Positions 11,341 through 13,812 of a DNA stretch of 13,812 nt are shown piece by piece (the stretch's first letter is position 1; each line of letters opens with the position of its first letter). Where the stretch lies: the NCBI GenBank assembly GCA_001871075.1, contig MNUP01000092.1, forward strand, positions 1 through 13,812, written 5' to 3'. The notes below the pieces were generated by a model, which saw nothing but the letters and a program-made list of their open reading frames with translations, was not told where the DNA came from and did not search any database. Both the position numbers and the translations under genes were made by a program. Source of the DNA: Candidatus Desantisbacteria bacterium CG1_02_49_89 (lineage in GTDB: Bacteria > Desantisbacteria > UBA1551).

Positions 11341-13054
11341 GTTTAATTAATTTTAAAATTTCGCTGACTGCCTCAGATTTTTCAACTTTCTGTTTTTCGC
11401 CTGAGGACCGGAGCTGGACCTCGACCTTTCCTTCTTTCAAAGCCCTGTCGCCAAGCACGACCTTGACCGGTATGCCGGTCAGGTCCGCGTCCTTGAACTT
11501 CACGCCCGCAGGCTCGTTCCTGTCGTCCAGCAGGACATCGGCTCCCTTTGCGGTAAGCCCTTCGTAGATTTCTTCAGCGAGTTTTTTCTGGGTCTCGTCA
11601 TTCATGTTGAGCGGGAGTATTACTGCGGAAAAAGGCGCTATCGAGAAAGGCCAGATTATCCCGTTCTCGTCGTTATGCTGCTCGATGACCGCGGCTATTA
11701 TGCGGCTCACCCCTATGCCGTAGCAGCCCATGACCATGATCTTTTCTTTCCCGTCTTCGTCAAGGAATTTCGCTTTCATAGCTGAGCTGTAACGCGTGCC
11801 CAGGTTGAAAGTGTGGCCCAGTTCTATGCCTGTCTTGACCTCGGTGCCGGCGCCGCATTTCGGGCACGGGTCACCGTCCCTTGCGGCCGTCAGGTCTTCG
11901 AATCTTTCAATCTTGAAATCTCTGTCAGGGTTCACATTAAACAGGTGCGTGTCCTTCTTGTTCGCCCCCGTGACAAAATCAGACATCCCGGCCACCGAAT
12001 GATCCGCGATCATCCCGGCCTTCAGGCCTACAGGGCCGCTGAAACCCATGGGCCCGCCTGTAAGCTCCTCTATCTGGTCCGCGGAAGCAAGTTTTAAACC
12101 GGCGGTTTTCAGCACTGACATCAGCTTCGCTTCATTCACTTCCCTGTCACCCGGAACAAGCACTGCAACAGGTTTCCCGTCAGCGTAGTATATAAGGGTT
12201 TTTACAAGCTGCGAAGGTTTTACTTTCAGGAAAGCCGACACCTGCTCCACCGTCTTCATGTCCGGCGTGTTTACTTCTTTCATTTCGTCGTGCGTCGTGC
12301 GTCGTAAGTCGTACGACGTCTGACGTTCGACGTCCGACGGTTTATCAGGTTTATCCGCGTTGGCGCGGTAACCGCACTTGGGGCACAACACAACAATATC
12401 CTCGCCGCTTGGGGCAAGCACCATGAACTCGTGCGAAAGGCCCCCGCCGATAAGGCCGGGGTCCGCCTCGACGATCTCGCAGTCAAGACCGCAGCGCCTG
12501 AATATCCTCACGTACGCGTCATAAACTTTTTTATAGGTTCCCTGCAGGCATTTGTCGTCTCTGTGGAAGGAGTAGGCATCTTTCATGAGGAATTCCCTGC
12601 AGCGCATCATTCCGAAACGGGGCCGCGGTTCATCCCTGAACTTTGTCTGTATCTGGTACAAGAGCAGCGGGAGCTCCTTGTAGGAACGGACCTCGTTGCG
12701 CACCAGGTTAGTGATCGCCTCTTCGTGGGTGGGCGCGAGGCAGAAAGGCCTTTTCTTGCGGTCAAAAAGGTGGAACATGTCCTCGCCGTAAAGGTCCCAC
12801 CTGCCGGATTCGTCCCAGAGTTCCTTGGGGTGGACCGCGGGAAGCAAAACTTCCTGCGCTCCGGCGCCGTTCATTTCTTCCCTGACTATTCCGATAATCC
12901 TTTGAAGGACCCGAAACCCAAACGGCAGATAGTAATAGATGCCGCTGGCAAGCCTTCTTATAAGCCCGGCCCTCAGCATAAGCTGGTGGCTCCTGATCTC
13001 GGCGTCGCTGGGTACTTCCTTCAATGTGGGGAGAAAAAATTCACTTCTTCTCAT
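11336..13054 (-). CDS. proS: Proline--tRNA ligase, bacterial type, with a repeat-coded insertion
   Basis: ProRS charges tRNA-Pro and clears mischarged alanine through an insertion (editing) domain. Class II motifs are present: motif 1 around SGIYYYLPFGFRVL (37-50), motif 2 with FRDEPRPRFGMMRCREFLMKD (two parts: FRDEPRPRFG at 139-148, MRCREFLMKDA at 150-160), and motif 3 in GCYGIGVSRIIAA. The editing domain runs from about residue 262 to 400 and includes VKTLIYYADGKP and GFSGPVGL. At 572 residues the length is usual. Residues about 237-256 (DKPSDVERQTSYDLRRTTHD), between CPKCGYRAN and EVNTPDMKT, are coded by a CGTCGTG repeat array (12286-12340). AAAGGA precedes the ATG at 13054. The stop TAG belongs to the hairpin repeat 11317-11340. 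Confidence 0.96.
   Translation of the reverse strand: MRRSEFFLPTLKEVPSDAEIRSHQLMLRAGLIRRLASGIYYYLPFGFRVLQRIIGIVREEMNGAGAQEVLLPAVHPKELWDESGRWDLYGEDMFHLFDRKKRPFCLAPTHEEAITNLVRNEVRSYKELPLLLYQIQTKFRDEPRPRFGMMRCREFLMKDAYSFHRDDKCLQGTYKKVYDAYVRIFRRCGLDCEIVEADPGLIGGGLSHEFMVLAPSGEDIVVLCPKCGYRANADKPDKPSDVERQTSYDLRRTTHDEMKEVNTPDMKTVEQVSAFLKVKPSQLVKTLIYYADGKPVAVLVPGDREVNEAKLMSVLKTAGLKLASADQIEELTGGPMGFSGPVGLKAGMIADHSVAGMSDFVTGANKKDTHLFNVNPDRDFKIERFEDLTAARDGDPCPKCGAGTEVKTGIELGHTFNLGTRYSSAMKAKFLDEDGKEKIMVMGCYGIGVSRIIAAVIEQHNDENGIIWPFSIAPFSAVILPLNMNDETQKKLAEEIYEGLTAKGADVLLDDRNEPAGVKFKDADLTGIPVKVVLGDRALKEGKVEVQLRSSGEKQKVEKSEAVSEILKLIKL
12286..12340. repeat. In-frame CGTCGTG / ACGTC array inside proS
   Basis: CGTCGTG repeats three times from 12286, meets the perfect palindrome GTCGTACGAC (12308-12317), and continues with inverted ACGTC-type words (ACGACGTCTGACGTTCGACG). 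It has the same heptamer as the array inside the ROK gene (10253-10282). The minus strand is open through it and encodes about 19 residues at the edge of the editing domain. Confidence 0.82.
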
Positions 13055-13065
13055 AAAATTCCTTT

Positions 13066-13155
13066 GCGATTACAGCGATTTTAGAATACGATTTCAGCGA
13101 TATGAAAAATATGACTAAAACGACCTTGGTCTTTCATCGCTGGCATTCGTCTTTT
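13066..13155. repeat. AGCGATTT word array with inverted arm
   Basis: TTGCGATTACAGCGATTTTA, ATACGATTTCAGCGATATGA and later TTTCATCGCTGGCATTCGTC fill most of the 140-bp gap between the DUF948-like gene and proS. AGCGATATGAAA and TTTCATCGCT form an inverted pair around an A/T-rich centre. A similar TTTCAGCGATC occurs at 1405-1415, next to the end of the thymidylate-synthase-family gene. Confidence 0.6.
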
Positions 13156-13162
13156 TATCGAC

Positions 13163-13184
13163 GTAGCCCGCAAAGAATCTTGCG
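13163..13184 (+). repeat. Possible GTAGC-prefixed hairpin
   Basis: GTAGCC is followed by CGCAA, loop AGAATC, TTGCG. This has the plan of the GTAGC hairpin family but in the plus orientation and with a weaker stem. It lies about 10 bp past the stop codon of the DUF948-like gene. Confidence 0.4.
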
Positions 13185-13194
13185 AAGCAAACAT

Positions 13195-13443
13195 CTATTT
13201 TTTATCGCTGTCATCGGTTTTAGCACTGACTTCTTCGCCCTTTTCAACCAGTTTCTGGAACACGCTGGTCATGAAGGATATGAGCCATGTCGCCGGCATC
13301 ATTCCGATCTTCAGTATGTCCGATGCTTTTTTCCAGTCCCGCACTATCCGCCGCAGGTCAAGAAGTATCGGGACCGCGAGAACGGCGATCACCACAACCG
13401 AACAGGCGGCAACCAGGATCGCGATTTCAATAATAATAGTCAA
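13195..13443 (-). CDS. Small DUF948-like membrane protein with TTG start
   Basis: An 82-residue protein with one N-terminal transmembrane helix (about residues 3-28, VVVIAVLAVPILLDL at its end), followed by a charged segment (RRIVRDWKKASDILKIG) and an acidic/lysine tail. The layout, a helix followed by a LLDLRRIVRDW-type segment, resembles DUF948 proteins, whose function is unknown. The start codon is TTG at 13443: GGAGG lies four bases upstream, and a near-perfect promoter (13500-13472) would give a leader of about 20 bases. No ATG offers a better start. It is the first gene after that promoter and may be cotranscribed with proS, though a repeat array fills the 140-bp gap between them. Confidence 0.72.
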   Translation of the reverse strand: MTIIIEIAILVAACSVVVIAVLAVPILLDLRRIVRDWKKASDILKIGMMPATWLISFMTSVFQKLVEKGEEVSAKTDDSDKK

Positions 13444-13471
13444 ATTTCCTCCGATATAATTATTTTCTTAA

Positions 13472-13500
13472 AGTATAACACAGAAATATAGTTTTGTCAA
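13472..13500 (-). promoter_or_regulatory. Sigma-70-type promoter for the leftward genes
   Basis: On the minus strand TTGACA (13500-13495), a 17-base spacer and TATACT (13477-13472) form a near-consensus promoter. It ends about 30 bases before the TTG start of the DUF948-like gene and is the best promoter seen for the leftward block. Confidence 0.8.
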
Positions 13501-13518
13501 GTGTTTTTGGCATATTGC

Positions 13519-13547
13519 TTGACAAAAATCCTCTTTTATGATATACT
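13519..13547 (+). promoter_or_regulatory. Sigma-70-type promoter facing right
   Basis: TTGACA (13519-13524), a 17-base spacer and TATACT (13542-13547) give a second near-consensus promoter, back to back with the leftward one. TTGTCAAG and CTTGACAA around the 18-bp centre form an inverted repeat that might also bind a regulator. Transcription would start near 13554, just before the repeat element at 13564. No gene follows within the window. Confidence 0.75.
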
Positions 13548-13563
13548 CTCTATATTTATGACA

Positions 13564-13655
13564 GATGCTGGATGTTGGATGCTAGATCCTTGATCAAGGA
13601 TTTTCAATTAAAATAGAAATTCCTTCCGTTCCGGAATCCAGCATCCAGGATCTAG
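13564..13655. repeat. Inverted GGATGCT arrays around an A/T-rich AAGG...CCTT core
   Basis: The left arm GATGCTGGATGTTGGATGCT and the right arm (13633-13655; inverse CTAGATCCTGGATGCTGGAT) carry the same heptamers inverted. Between them lie the perfect 16-bp palindrome ATCCTTGATCAAGGAT (13586-13601) and a 30-bp core that begins AAGG (13596) and ends CCTT (13625), like the core at 1333-1360. The word is the one inserted in lepA at 6621-6660. Confidence 0.82.
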
Positions 13656-13699
13656 TGTGGTGTCACATAAATCCCTTGACATTTGATTCTGCTTTGAGT
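13656..13699. other. Gene-free spacer
   Basis: The right end of the window from 13558 on has no gene that can be supported. Between the two repeats this stretch holds only CCCTTGACATTTGATT, with a TTGACA but no matching -10 box. A start codon at 13558 opens only 11 codons before a stop. Confidence 0.5.
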
Positions 13700-13785
13700 T
13701 GTCATTGCGAGCGACCAAAGGGAGCGTGGCAATCTCGATTTTTAGGTCGAGATTGCTTCGTCGTTAACACTCCTCGCAATGACAG
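13700..13785. repeat. Dispersed palindromic repeat TGTCATTGCGAG...CTCGCAATGACA
   Basis: The outer arms TGTCATTGCGAG (13700-13711) and CTCGCAATGACA (13773-13784) are a perfect 12-bp inverted pair. The inner arms GCAATCTCGA (13729-13738) and TCGAGATTGC (13747-13756) form a perfect 10-bp stem. GATTGCTTCGTC leads to the right outer arm. A half copy is at 3434-3467. The wording is familiar from dispersed repeats in many unrelated bacteria. Confidence 0.85.
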
Positions 13786-13812
13786 CCCAAATGTAAAGAT
13801 CTGTTAGAGACA

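Noticed and set aside
12431-13084. Plus-strand open frame of 217 codons
   Set aside because: It is antisense to proS and mirrors its codon pattern; no family resemblance and no ribosome-binding site.
13102-13491. Plus-strand open frame of 129 codons
   Set aside because: Antisense to the DUF948-like gene and its promoter; no domain or start signals.
13558-13593. Short plus-strand open frame starting just after the rightward promoter
   Set aside because: Only 11 codons before a stop, no ribosome-binding site, and its bases belong to the GGATGCT array.
1-13812. tRNA or rRNA genes
   Set aside because: No cloverleaf-like T-loop signature or rRNA-like stretch was recognised on either strand; the four-helix-bundle gene is not inside a 23S gene here.

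Overview
The window is a bacterial chromosome segment with about 50% G+C by eye. All 15 genes (16 if the split transporter counts as two) lie on the minus strand. The mix of bacterial housekeeping genes (plsY, lepA, proS) with an archaeal-type thymidylate synthase, secreted CBM9-like proteins, a stray 23S-rRNA-IVS-type four-helix-bundle gene and very many short repeats suggests an uncultured lineage such as Omnitrophota or a neighbouring candidate phylum. That placement is inference and nothing here is diagnostic.

In the direction of transcription (right to left): a divergent pair of near-consensus promoters (13472-13547); a small DUF948-like membrane protein; proS; a secreted single-HKD PLD-family protein; a ROK sugar kinase; an EamA transporter encoded as two abutting half-genes; a release-factor-like GGQ protein overlapping the second half by 4 bp; a NagD-type HAD phosphatase; lepA; two tandem secreted CBM9-like proteins; ogt; an AT-rich four-helix-bundle (S23/IVP) gene; a thymidylate-synthase-family gene; a YfcE-type phosphoesterase; and plsY, cut by the left edge. 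Apart from the EamA/EamA/GGQ unit, the genes have no shared pathway. They look like loosely co-oriented housekeeping and accessory genes separated by repeats.

The striking property is the repeats. Nearly every intergenic gap is filled by arrays of 7-10 bp 'words', and the words differ from site to site: TTATGAATTATGAG, GTGGTCAGTGATCAG, TTAACCTTT, CACAGAGA, AACTGGCTA, GGATGCT, GAGTCTAGGAGT and others. Many arrays are inverted pairs around an A/T-rich core, and some are interrupted by short perfect hairpins. A second class is a GTAG(C/T)(C/G)G prefix followed by a near-perfect hairpin. Repeats supply the stop codons of proS, one CBM9 gene and the HAD gene, and probably the ribosome-binding sites of the four-helix-bundle gene and the other CBM9 gene.

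Four conserved proteins (LepA, HAD, ROK kinase, ProRS) carry such arrays in frame inside the coding sequence, as extra peptide segments of about 8-43 residues. The arrays found inside genes are built from words with no stop codon in the frames read, while words containing TAA, TAG or TGA are seen only between genes. This resembles, in principle, the Rickettsia palindromic elements that insert in frame into proteins, but with several unrelated word families. The four-helix-bundle gene lies exactly between two inverted heptamer arrays and is far more AT-rich than its neighbours, so it is a candidate mobile unit and possibly linked to the spread of the arrays. These repeats are the best candidate here for an undescribed system.
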